A DNA stretch of 64,000 nt, from NCBI GenBank assembly GCA_016872215.1, contig VHAX01000008.1, positions 1 to 64,000 on the forward strand, in the 5' to 3' direction. Source of the stretch: Sphingomonadales bacterium (GTDB lineage: Bacteria; Bacteroidota; Bacteroidia; UBA7662). Made by a program: the position numbers and the translations under genes. The notes beneath the pieces are model-generated. The model had not been told where the DNA came from, ran no database searches, and saw only the letters and a list, made by a program, of their open reading frames with translations. How positions within the stretch are numbered: position 1 is the first letter of the stretch; each line of letters opens with the position of its first letter. Below are positions 9,601 to 16,391 of this stretch, piece after piece.

Positions 9601-10116
9601 GCGAACGAACCATCATTACAGGCGGTCGCACGCAACCGCCGTCTCAACGAGGCGTCGTTTCACCTGCCTTTGCGCAAGATGGACTGTGCCGGACTGTGGC
9701 AGTGGGCTACTCATCACTCCATCGGTTTGAACATCCCGGAATCCGGATCGCTGGAGGGTCTTTTGAATGGGGTGGTGGACTTGTTTTTCGAGCATGAAGG
9801 GCGCTACTACATCCTCGACTGGAAGTCGGATCGTCTAGGAGACTCAGTCGATGATTACAGCCTGCCTTTGTTGGAAGAAGCCATGACCGAGCGCAACTAT
9901 ACGCTGCAGTATTACCTCTACACTCTGGCTCTTTACCGCTATCTGAGGCACAGGATCCCTGAATTTGATTACGATAAGCATTTTGGCGGGGTCTTCTATG
10001 TATTTCTGAGGGGGGTGCGGGAGGGATCGGATCGGGGTATCTACTACCGCAAACCCCCATTGGCAGACATCGAGCAGCTCGAGCGATTTATGCTCGCTGA
10101 AAGTTTGGTGGCTTAA
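6634..10116 (+). CDS. recB: RecBCD subunit RecB (helicase-nuclease)
   Basis: A 1160-residue superfamily 1A helicase with a C-terminal nuclease domain (E. coli RecB 1180). Walker A ASAGTGKT lies at residues 26-33. Further motifs are FIDEFQDTDPWQFDIF, GDPKQSIYGFRRAD, KIVTLHSCKGLEYDLV and LYVAITRAR. The nuclease motif GVVDLFFEHEG..YYILDWKSDRLG is intact, with Asp, Asp and Lys in place, followed by LQYYLYTLALYRYL. It provides the 3'-5' motor and the only nuclease site of the complex. The start overlaps the recC stop; a second ATG lies 9 bases downstream. A mini reading frame resembling its own 3' end follows the stop. Confidence 0.93.
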   Translation: MLYMNKDLKEFNVFEVPLEGTNLIEASAGTGKTHSVALLVLRMILTKQMSIDQILMVTFTIDAAAEMNMRVRNFLRDAERVLRHNVQDVDSGVQKVVDEAVEQANGQDSVLLKLIKDALLDFDKASVYTIHRFCARMLAEYAFESRQMFRAKTVEPDAWKILVDDAFHDAWRQKVTTLPEDVLKFLFDEGFSMKRVRDLVQGGLNGQQILVDGQVIRNFNSIPEWTIWFRELLKFIPTNTKKARQEYVDSSISRAVNSLSLILHRQIATELENRKQQDGLMTFDDMIKSMRNVICSEKNGGEPKLTELLRKRFRAVFIDEFQDTDPWQFDIFSNVFGVCGTGHVVFYIGDPKQSIYGFRRADLNNYFYASRSVEHGWFMPNNYRSTERYISAMNEYFQPAGEKGAFNLFHNQEMHYKPVKAPAQPKREGGLCYGGKVVDPIRVLWCKDAPDLVQRTVALVAELLRRPQSEEEGYSWFGSYENQRVEAGQIGILVRTNREGRIIKERLARRSIPSVVVGDARILESAEALDVYYVLLGVCRMTPGDIRRALLTALGGRFWSDLDTLAFDELLDEFRSYQSLWKDRGVYACLHQFVVRSGLVTAYLNGGLAYSERSVANVFQLMEVLHEAENEKQLSPEELLFWMKRGMEGERSEENEHLQRIESDESAVKIVTLHSCKGLEYDLVIAPYLDLEPTDKFKIARFRLADSDGSRPTVDQFESEADKPSDSDSGSGTIDYITEKDAVIGMKIGDKEPSVLAREQKQEENMRLLYVAITRARFQAFVFTRSKPKANVNSWVTAQGHLLEAYRDSGQTESFHYVGFGAEVIARGEEGGDKENTKDGCPWYYFTPHAPEFRFNQRVDASGTNTPHAGLVVEAPEAPQIDLPDLNWRKLSYSGLSKKGESPWRARREESTTHTDYDRFIFHQLRSGTQTGIMLHELFERIDFVAHEEWQRYIQQALKRYPASVRTSEGDGHMRMQEMLHILTSTPLGANEPSLQAVARNRRLNEASFHLPLRKMDCAGLWQWATHHSIGLNIPESGSLEGLLNGVVDLFFEHEGRYYILDWKSDRLGDSVDDYSLPLLEEAMTERNYTLQYYLYTLALYRYLRHRIPEFDYDKHFGGVFYVFLRGVREGSDRGIYYRKPPLADIEQLERFMLAESLVA

Positions 10117-10149
10117 TGGATGCTCGTAGCGGCTGCTGGTAGCTTTTAA
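10090..10149 (+). repeat. Degenerate in-frame copy of the recB 3' end
   Basis: The last codons of recB run ATGCTCG...GGTGGCTTAA (10090-10114). A second stretch, ATGCTCG...GGTAGCTTTTAA, lies at 10120-10149, 30 bases on and in the same frame; it reads M-L-V-A-A-A-G-S-F-stop. Identity is confined to the two ends of the unit, so this is the weakest of the gene-edge copies in the window. Confidence 0.3.
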
Positions 10150-10185
10150 CGTTGTATTTGGACATTCAAACCCCCGAAAAACGTA

Positions 10186-10465
10186 GGGGGTCAATTTACC
10201 CGGAGTGGGGGTCGATTACGCTGGAATACACAGTTACTTCAATAATTAAGAGGCTGATACACTTTTTGATTATTGACCAAAAAGAACTCTATCACTTAGG
10301 GGCATCTTTAAAGGATTTAGGCAAAAAATGGCTCGCCTTTTCAAAAATGGATGCGCTCACTGCCGATGTTTTGGCGAAACTGAAAAACGTTAAATAAGGT
10401 GAAAATACACTTTTTCAGAGGCAAATTGAACTCAAGATGTAATTACCCAGAGAAATTGACCCTTA
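10186..10465. mobile_element. Short relic with insertion-sequence-like inverted ends
   Basis: In the 373-base gap between recB and the AAA ATPase, GGGTCAATTT at 10188-10197 and its perfect complement AAATTGACCC at 10453-10462 face inwards. The left end continues ACCCGGAGTGGGGGTCGATTAC, given here as ACCCGGAGTGGGGGTC, with a second GGGGTC; the right end, read inward, continues CTCTGGGTAATTAC. Repeated GGGGTCAATT blocks are typical of IS21-family ends in Bacteroidota (from memory of the family). The interior of about 250 bases has no recognisable transposase; an 81-codon frame across it looks random. It may be a MITE or a collapsed insertion sequence. A second inverted pair, AGAGGCAA/TTGCCTCT, flanks the right end (10417-10424, 10469-10476). 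Confidence 0.35.
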
Positions 10466-10489
10466 GTGTTGCCTCTAATTGGACCTTCC

Positions 10490-12118
10490 TCAAAACCCCA
10501 CAGGATTGCGGCCGCGGGCCCAGCCCGACGTCTCCTGAAGAAGCAGTTTTTCGATCAGCTCAGCATTGCACAGGTCCGGTTTGTAGAGGATTAGCTTGCG
10601 GTATACATTGTTGAGTTGCGCTGGTGCGAAGGCGTGTTTGGCGGCGATGCTGTTCAGGGCCCCGGCAGGGGCGAAGTCCTTGAATAGTTTGGAGATGAGC
10701 AGTTGCCGGACGGCGGTGTCGGGCGATGGTACATTCAGTTTGAAGGCCCAGCGACGGTCGTAGGCTTTGTCCATCAACGCCGTGTAGTTGGTGGTCGCAA
10801 ACAAAATCCCCTCGAAACGCTCCAGTTCGTTGAGGAACTGGGTTACAATGGAATTTTCCAGGTTTTCGAGGCTGTTACCCCGATTGGCGCGGGCGTAGAA
10901 GAAGGAGTCGGCCTCGTTGAACAGGATAATCGGCAGGCGCGACATCGTCCGGGCGGTAACTTTCAATTCGGCAAACAGACGAGAAATGTTCTTTTCGTTT
11001 TCCCCGAAGTATTTGTCGCGCGTTTCTTCGAGTCGCACGATCAGGAGGTTGCGTCGGCTTTGTCGCGCCAGTTGGCGCACCAACTCGGTTTTGCCCGTAC
11101 CCGCAGCGCCGGTGAGCATTACCTGTAATCCGGGGATCATACCCCCCGCTATGAGTCTGCTAAAATAGGAGCGCAGTCGCTCATCGCCCAGGAGGCCGCT
11201 GAGTTGTTGCCGTTCGGCATCGAAGCCTTTTGTGAATTGAAGGGGTATGGGTCGAATCGATTTGTGGTCGATGATTTCGAAGTAGGGGGAGGTGGGGGTC
11301 TGCATCCGTATGGAGCGCCGCAGTGCCGCTGGGATGATCTTGCTTTCTACTTTGGGGTGCAGTTGGATTCGCATCACCCGTCCGTCGATCAGTTGGGTGT
11401 GGGTCAGCAGGTTTTGGGTGTAGAGCGGGTGTTTGGGGTCCGACCAGGTGGCAGTGTAGAGCAAGTGGTCGACCGGGTTGGGAAAGAGGTCGCCCACCAA
11501 ATCGCTCAAATCCATCGATTTTTGTTGCGCCAACGAATAAGCAGCTGTCGCTAAAAGAGCCATTTGCTCGTAGACCTGCCCCGTAAGGCGCCTCAATTGG
11601 CGCGCCAGTGGATCGTCGTGGTAGTCGACCAAACTCCGGAAAATTTGGCCCTGCATCGACTCAAACAAAAAGTGCCCGCGGTCTTGTTTGTACCACCCCA
11701 CGGCCTTGTTCAGAAGTGGGTGTTGGTCGCCGGTCTTACAAATTTCAAGGTAGTGCGGCTGCCGGGTTTTCAGAAAGCCCTCAAGCGGTAGGCTGATTTG
11801 CAGTCCACCATCACTGCGTTCTTCATCTCCCCGCACCAGATAGCCCTTTTCGAACAGACTTTGCATGGCCAAACGCACCTCCACAGGGGGATGCGATTGG
11901 GCCGTCTTCTCTTGCAGATCATCCTCTGAATACCCCCTTCCTTCGCGCTGATGAGCGAGGAGAATCCCTAGTACCAAGGTCGCATCATGGTCGATGTCGA
12001 GCAACTGCTGAATTCCCCGCCATTGTTGCTCCTCGGATGGGGAAAAATGCGCCCCCAAACAGGATTTTTTGCCCAACTGAACGATTGTACGGTCGATTTC
12101 GAGGAGTATTTCAGGCAT
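10490..12118 (-). CDS. AAA ATPase with winged-helix-like N-terminus
   Basis: A 542-residue single-AAA-domain ATPase. The Walker A segment LTGAAGTGKTEL lies at about 335-346. The Walker B segment ILFNEAD (398-404) has Asn where the first acidic residue is common, a variant found in a bacterial subset of CDC48/26S-like AAA proteins. Sensor-type ATTNYTALMD lies at 441-450 and an arginine-rich DRRWAFKLNVPSP follows. Residues 30-115 look like a helical or winged-helix region, and the middle (120-290) is not recognised. No membrane segment is visible. It stands alone, convergent with recB and divergent from glpK. The function is unknown; chaperone-like remodelling is the family expectation. Confidence 0.75.
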   Translation of the reverse strand: MPEILLEIDRTIVQLGKKSCLGAHFSPSEEQQWRGIQQLLDIDHDATLVLGILLAHQREGRGYSEDDLQEKTAQSHPPVEVRLAMQSLFEKGYLVRGDEERSDGGLQISLPLEGFLKTRQPHYLEICKTGDQHPLLNKAVGWYKQDRGHFLFESMQGQIFRSLVDYHDDPLARQLRRLTGQVYEQMALLATAAYSLAQQKSMDLSDLVGDLFPNPVDHLLYTATWSDPKHPLYTQNLLTHTQLIDGRVMRIQLHPKVESKIIPAALRRSIRMQTPTSPYFEIIDHKSIRPIPLQFTKGFDAERQQLSGLLGDERLRSYFSRLIAGGMIPGLQVMLTGAAGTGKTELVRQLARQSRRNLLIVRLEETRDKYFGENEKNISRLFAELKVTARTMSRLPIILFNEADSFFYARANRGNSLENLENSIVTQFLNELERFEGILFATTNYTALMDKAYDRRWAFKLNVPSPDTAVRQLLISKLFKDFAPAGALNSIAAKHAFAPAQLNNVYRKLILYKPDLCNAELIEKLLLQETSGWARGRNPVGF

Positions 12119-12317
12119 AGGGCAGGGAGCTGTTGGGGTGGACTACCATGCGCACCGGTGCTGCCGGGGCGGACGAAAACCTGGGGTTCAGTAGAAGAAA
12201 ATAATGGAAATGTCGAACAAAACAAAGGACGAGGCTAATTGGTTCCCCTAAATCCCACAAAAACGTCGAAAAATAAGAACATTTTTCTACCATAATTTGA
12301 TTCCTTTCAAACGTAAG

Positions 12318-12359
12318 CATATGGGAGATCGGAGCACTGTTTGTACATTTACCCATATG
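12318..12359 (+). promoter_or_regulatory. Inverted repeat covering the glpK start codon
   Basis: CATATGGG at 12318-12325 is the exact complement of CCCATATG at 12352-12359, whose last three bases are the glpK ATG. In RNA this would form an 8-base-pair stem with a 26-base loop that hides the start codon; in DNA it could be an operator. The rest of the 238-base gap to the AAA gene is AT-rich with no gene. Confidence 0.35.
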
Positions 12360-13841
12360 AAGCACCCACCCTATGTTTTGGCGCTCGATGCCGGCACCAG
12401 CAGTTCCAGAGTGCTGTTGTTTGATGCAAACGGGCAGGCTTTAGCCACCGCACAGCGTGAATTCACCCAGTACTTCCCCCGCGAGGGATGGGTGGAACAC
12501 GATCCCGAAGAGATCTGGAACACCCAACTGGAGGCCCTGAAGGCCGTCATTACCGGTGTGAACCCCAACGAACTGGCAGCTGTGGGAATCACCAACCAGC
12601 GGGAAACCACCGTGGTATGGGAGCGCTCCACCGGAAAACCAGTCCACCCCGCCATCGTGTGGCAAGACAAGCGCACCGCCCCTGATTGCGCCGAACTCGC
12701 CAGCCACCACAGCCAAGTCTTCCGCCAACGCACAGGTCTGCTCCTCGATCCCTATTTCTCGGGCACCAAACTCGCATGGATCCTCCGGCAGCAGCCCGAC
12801 TACCTAGCGCGCGCCCAACGTGGCGAATTGCTATTCGGAACTATCGACACTTGGCTGATTTGGAAACTCACCGGAGGCGCTGTGCATGCCACCGATGCCA
12901 GTAATGCCAGCCGAACCCTGATGTTCGACATCCACCGCAGCGAATGGGATCCCGAATTGCTCGGTATTCTGGGGATCCCTGAGGTCATGTTGCCCGAGGT
13001 GTGCGACTCCAGTGCGGTCATCGGCCATACTTTGGCTGAATTTACAGGTCGTAGCATCCCCATAGCCGGCGTGGCGGGCGACCAGCAGGCGGCTTTGTTC
13101 GGACAACTGTGCATCGAACCGGGTGCGGTTAAGAATACCTACGGAACGGGTTGCTTTTGCATGATGAACACAGGAGCTGAAGCCCATGTGTCGACCCACC
13201 GCTTGCTCACCACCGTAGCGTGGCGCAGGAGCGGTACAACCACCTTCGCCCTCGAGGGTGGCGTTTTCGTGGCCGGCGCCCTCATCCAATGGATACGCGA
13301 CCAGCTGGGCCTCATTCAATCCGCCGCCGAAATAGAGGAACTCGCCCTCAGCGTACCCAATAATGGGGGCGTCACCATCATCCCGGCTTTGGCGGGACTA
13401 GGAGCGCCTTATTGGCGGCCCGACGCCACGGGGGCCATTATGGGCATCACCCGTGGAACGCAGGCGGGACACATCGCCCGGGCCGCTCTGGAGGCCATCG
13501 CCCTCAGCAGTGCCGAACTCATAGAAGCGATGCAGGTCGACAGCCAAACGAAAATACCCCTGCTGAAGGTCGACGGCGGTGCGAGCCGCAACAACCTCCT
13601 TATGCAACTACAGGCCGATCTGCTCGACACGCCAGTGGTCCGTCCCATGCAAACAGAGACCACCGCCATGGGCGCGGCGTTCTTGGCTGGACTAGCCACG
13701 GGGGTGTGGAGTAGTACTGGTGAACTGCAGCATCTGCTGCGCGACGACCGGGTGTTTCACCCCCGCAGCCCAGAACTGAGCGACCGGGCACAAATCTGGC
13801 AGCAGTGGGACCAAAACATGAAGCGGATCCTCCACAGCTAG
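12357..13841 (+). CDS. glpK: Glycerol kinase
   Basis: A 494-residue FGGY-family kinase of normal GlpK length. It starts with the phosphate-binding segment LALDAGTSSSRVLLFD and contains GITNQRETTVVWERSTGKP, GVAGDQQAALFGQ and KNTYGTGCF, all GlpK signatures. It phosphorylates glycerol to sn-glycerol 3-phosphate. The frame is open from a TTG at 12297, but the ATG at 12357 gives the canonical N-terminus. It is the first gene of glpK-glpD-glpF. An inverted repeat spans the start codon. Its last 25 bases (M-K-R-I-L-H-S-stop) are the first unit of a three-copy degenerate tandem repeat that fills the gap to glpD. Confidence 0.95.
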   Translation: MKHPPYVLALDAGTSSSRVLLFDANGQALATAQREFTQYFPREGWVEHDPEEIWNTQLEALKAVITGVNPNELAAVGITNQRETTVVWERSTGKPVHPAIVWQDKRTAPDCAELASHHSQVFRQRTGLLLDPYFSGTKLAWILRQQPDYLARAQRGELLFGTIDTWLIWKLTGGAVHATDASNASRTLMFDIHRSEWDPELLGILGIPEVMLPEVCDSSAVIGHTLAEFTGRSIPIAGVAGDQQAALFGQLCIEPGAVKNTYGTGCFCMMNTGAEAHVSTHRLLTTVAWRRSGTTTFALEGGVFVAGALIQWIRDQLGLIQSAAEIEELALSVPNNGGVTIIPALAGLGAPYWRPDATGAIMGITRGTQAGHIARAALEAIALSSAELIEAMQVDSQTKIPLLKVDGGASRNNLLMQLQADLLDTPVVRPMQTETTAMGAAFLAGLATGVWSSTGELQHLLRDDRVFHPRSPELSDRAQIWQQWDQNMKRILHS

Positions 13842-13981
13842 AGAATTAAACGCAACCACAACAGATAAAGCATAAACAGCATCCACCTCAGCTAATAGAC
13901 AGAACTGCATCCAGCATAGCTAAAGCATGAAACGGATCCACCACAGCTATTAGCCAGTACTGCACTCACCAAAGCTCAATC
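13817..13981 (+). repeat. Three-unit 54-55 bp tandem repeat joining glpK end to glpD start
   Basis: Units run 13817-13870, 13871-13925 and 13926-13980. The first 25 bases of unit 1 are the end of glpK (CATGAAGCGGATCCTCCACA...), and unit 3 matches them at 22 of 25 positions. Unit 2 shares CAT.AA.C.GCATCCACC.CAGCTA with both, and the unit ends also align (AAC.GCA.CC....AAAG). The glpD start, CATGAACCGCGAAGAG, begins at 13981, exactly where a fourth unit would begin. Unit 3 contains the mini reading frame M-K-R-I-H-H-S-Y-stop. This is a local duplication of a gene terminus that has since diverged. Confidence 0.75.
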
Positions 13982-15580
13982 ATGAACCGCGAAGAGCAAC
14001 TGCAAAAAGCCATCCAGAGACGGGAACCATGGGATGTGATTGTGATTGGGGGTGGGGCCACTGGCCTTGGCATAGCTGTGGATGCCGCATCACGCGGCTA
14101 TAAAACCCTGCTGTTGGAGCGGTACGATTTCGCGAAAGGCACCTCCTCGCGCAGCACCAAGCTGATTCACGGTGGCGTTCGCTACCTGCAGAGTGGTGAC
14201 GTACGCCTGGTGCTTGAGGCACTGAAGGAACGGGGTATCATGTGCAGAAATGCCCCACATCTGGTGCGCGAATGTAGCTTCGTGATCCCAACCTATGATT
14301 GGTGGGAAACACCGTTCTATGGGGCGGGACTCAAAATCTATGATCTGATGGCCGGAAAATTGGGCCTGAGTCCCACCCGCTTGTTGAGCCGCGACGAAAC
14401 TCAAAGGTTTATTCCCAATGTGCGTACGGTCGGCCTCCGGGGTGGGGTGATGTTCTCCGACGGTCAGTTCGACGATGCACGTATGGCCATCGCACTGGCA
14501 CGAACGGCGGTAGACCACGGCGCTTGTCTCCTGAATTATGCCCCGGTGACAGGTTTCATGAAAAATAAACAGACCATGGGTGGTGTACAGATGTTGGATG
14601 CCTTCACCGGCCAAACCCTTTCCTTTTCAGCCCGTGTTGTCATCAATGCCACCGGAGTGTTTGCCTCGGAACTGATGAAGCTCGATGAGCCCATACCCCA
14701 GATCAAGATGAGTCCCGCCCAGGGCACGCATTTGGTGTTGGACGCGGCATTCCTGAGCGGACAGCATGCTATTTTGGTGCCGCATACGGCCGACGGACGG
14801 GTGTTGTTTGCCGTTCCCTGGCAGGGAAAGGTAGTGGTTGGAACAACAGACCATGCGGTGGCCGATACTCCTGCCGAGCCTCAGGCCCGCCGGTCGGAGG
14901 TCGATTTCATCCTCGAACACGCCGGCACCTACATGACACGCCCCCCCACAAACGAAGATGTACGCAGTGTTTTTTGTGGACTTCGTCCACTTATCTCCAA
15001 AGATGCCGACGCACCAAGCAGTCAGCTGAGTCGCACGCATCAAATTCACGTGGCCCGAAGTGGACTTATTCATGTGCTGGGTGGGAAATGGACCACCTAC
15101 CGGAAAATGGCCGAAGACGCGGTCGACGCGGCTCAGTCAATTTCGGATTTACCCGACGTGCCTTGCCGGACGGCCACCATCCCCATACACGGCTACGATC
15201 CTGGCTCGGTTGTCGGCGTTGTCGTTGGCGATGATGCCGGGTCTACGGAACCACCCGCTCCGCTCGGCAACTACGGCACGGATCTTGACGAAATGCGCGC
15301 CCGCTATGCACCCACCGATTTTGAATCGATCAGTGAGCATCTATTTTTGTGTCCGGCCCAGGTGAAGTGGGCTGTTGAACGCGAAATGGCTCAAACCCTT
15401 GAAGATGTTCTGGCGCGTCGCACTCCTTGTCTGTTCCTCGACGTGGAGGAGAGCCTGCGCCTCGCCCCCCGTGTTGTCGCGCAAATGGCCGACATTCTGG
15501 CACGCCCTCCCGAATGGGCGGAGCAGCAGATTAATGATTTTACCCATGTGGCCCGCTATTTTCGACTGCCCGAGTCCTAA
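13982..15580 (+). CDS. glpD: Aerobic glycerol-3-phosphate dehydrogenase
   Basis: A 532-residue FAD-dependent membrane-associated oxidoreductase. The dinucleotide-binding segment VIVIGGGATGLGIAVDAASR is at residues 20-39, followed by GTSSRSTKLIHGGVRYL, the GlpD/GlpA signature. GGKWTTYRKMAEDAVD near residue 363 is the conserved C-terminal FAD contact. It oxidises glycerol 3-phosphate to dihydroxyacetone phosphate and passes electrons to menaquinone. It lies between glpK and glpF on the same strand. The 140-base spacer to glpK is a tandem repeat; the 67-base spacer to glpF holds a copy of the glpF start. Confidence 0.94.
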   Translation: MNREEQLQKAIQRREPWDVIVIGGGATGLGIAVDAASRGYKTLLLERYDFAKGTSSRSTKLIHGGVRYLQSGDVRLVLEALKERGIMCRNAPHLVRECSFVIPTYDWWETPFYGAGLKIYDLMAGKLGLSPTRLLSRDETQRFIPNVRTVGLRGGVMFSDGQFDDARMAIALARTAVDHGACLLNYAPVTGFMKNKQTMGGVQMLDAFTGQTLSFSARVVINATGVFASELMKLDEPIPQIKMSPAQGTHLVLDAAFLSGQHAILVPHTADGRVLFAVPWQGKVVVGTTDHAVADTPAEPQARRSEVDFILEHAGTYMTRPPTNEDVRSVFCGLRPLISKDADAPSSQLSRTHQIHVARSGLIHVLGGKWTTYRKMAEDAVDAAQSISDLPDVPCRTATIPIHGYDPGSVVGVVVGDDAGSTEPPAPLGNYGTDLDEMRARYAPTDFESISEHLFLCPAQVKWAVEREMAQTLEDVLARRTPCLFLDVEESLRLAPRVVAQMADILARPPEWAEQQINDFTHVARYFRLPES

Positions 15581-15595
15581 AACCCAATATGATTA

Positions 15596-15667
15596 ATGTC
15601 CCCGATTATTGTTGAATTTCTTTCTATTCTCAATCCTTACATGTTTTATGTCACCCTTTATCGCTGA
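15596..15667 (+). repeat. Degenerate copy of the glpF 5' end forming an overlapping upstream ORF
   Basis: The stretch 15596-15637 is a diverged copy of the first ~42 bases of glpF (15648-15689), 52 bases apart. Over the first 26 bases 21 are identical. The copy reads M-S-P-I-I-V-E-F-L-S, against M-S-P-F-I-A-E-F-L-G for glpF. Because the offset is not a multiple of three, the copy opens a separate 23-codon frame (ATG 15596, stop 15665-15667) that runs past the glpF start. Translation of it would compete with or couple to glpF. Confidence 0.6.
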
Positions 15668-16391
15668 ATTTCTCGGTACCCTCATCCTGATTTTGCTGGG
15701 TACTTCGGTCGTGGCCAACGTCACCCTTCCCGCCACCCATGCCCAGAAACAGGGTAGCCCCTTCCTGATGATCACAACGGGCTGGGCCTGGGCCGTGTTT
15801 TGTGGGGTCGCCCTGGCGGCTCCCTATTCGGGTGCTCACCTCAATCCGGCCGTGAGCCTCGGTCTCGTCCTCGCCGGTCGCTTTGATGCGCAGATGCTGC
15901 CGATTTATTTGGCTGCGCAAATGGCGGGTGCCATTGCGGGTGCGGCCCTTACTTATATATTTTATTGGATGCACATTCGTCTGCAGGGCGACGAGGCAGC
16001 CATCCGTGGTTGTTTTTGTAACGCCCCAGCCTTGACTTCTGTACCCCATAATCTGTTTAGCGAGGCACTGGCTACGGCGGTGCTGGTGGGGGTGGCGCTG
16101 TTTCTGGCGGGACCAAAATTGGAGATTGTTGGACAAACCACACGGGTGGTAGGACTAGGCTCTGTGGGGGCACTGCCCGTTGCCCTACTGGTGTGGGGAA
16201 TCGGCCTGAGCCTGGGGGGAACTACCGGTTATGCCATCAATCCGGCCCGGGATTTGGCCCCCCGTCTCGTGTATGTATTGTTTAGAGGTAAAAAGGCCGA
16301 GGCCGACTGGTCTTATGCCTGGATTCCAGTAGTTGGTCCCCTGTTGGGTGCCGCTCTCGTTGGCCTGCTCTATTCGATTTTTATTGGGTAG
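15648..16391 (+). CDS. glpF: Glycerol uptake facilitator (MIP family aquaglyceroporin)
   Basis: A 247-residue six-helix channel. Both NPA boxes are present: HLNPAVS (NPA 66-68) and INPARD (NPA 198-200). The Asp directly after the second NPAR is typical of glycerol-conducting members rather than water-only aquaporins. It lets glycerol cross the inner membrane for GlpK. The frame is open from TTG at 15609, but the ATG at 15648 gives the family N-terminus M-S-P-F-I-A-E-F-L-G-T. It is last in the glp operon, and its 3' end overlaps the 3' end of the convergent T9SS gene by 11 bases. Confidence 0.92.
   Translation: MSPFIAEFLGTLILILLGTSVVANVTLPATHAQKQGSPFLMITTGWAWAVFCGVALAAPYSGAHLNPAVSLGLVLAGRFDAQMLPIYLAAQMAGAIAGAALTYIFYWMHIRLQGDEAAIRGCFCNAPALTSVPHNLFSEALATAVLVGVALFLAGPKLEIVGQTTRVVGLGSVGALPVALLVWGIGLSLGGTTGYAINPARDLAPRLVYVLFRGKKAEADWSYAWIPVVGPLLGAALVGLLYSIFIG

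Noticed and set aside
10152-10397. 81-codon frame in the gap after recB
   Set aside because: It starts at TTG, crosses the inserted relic and has no family resemblance; treated as chance.
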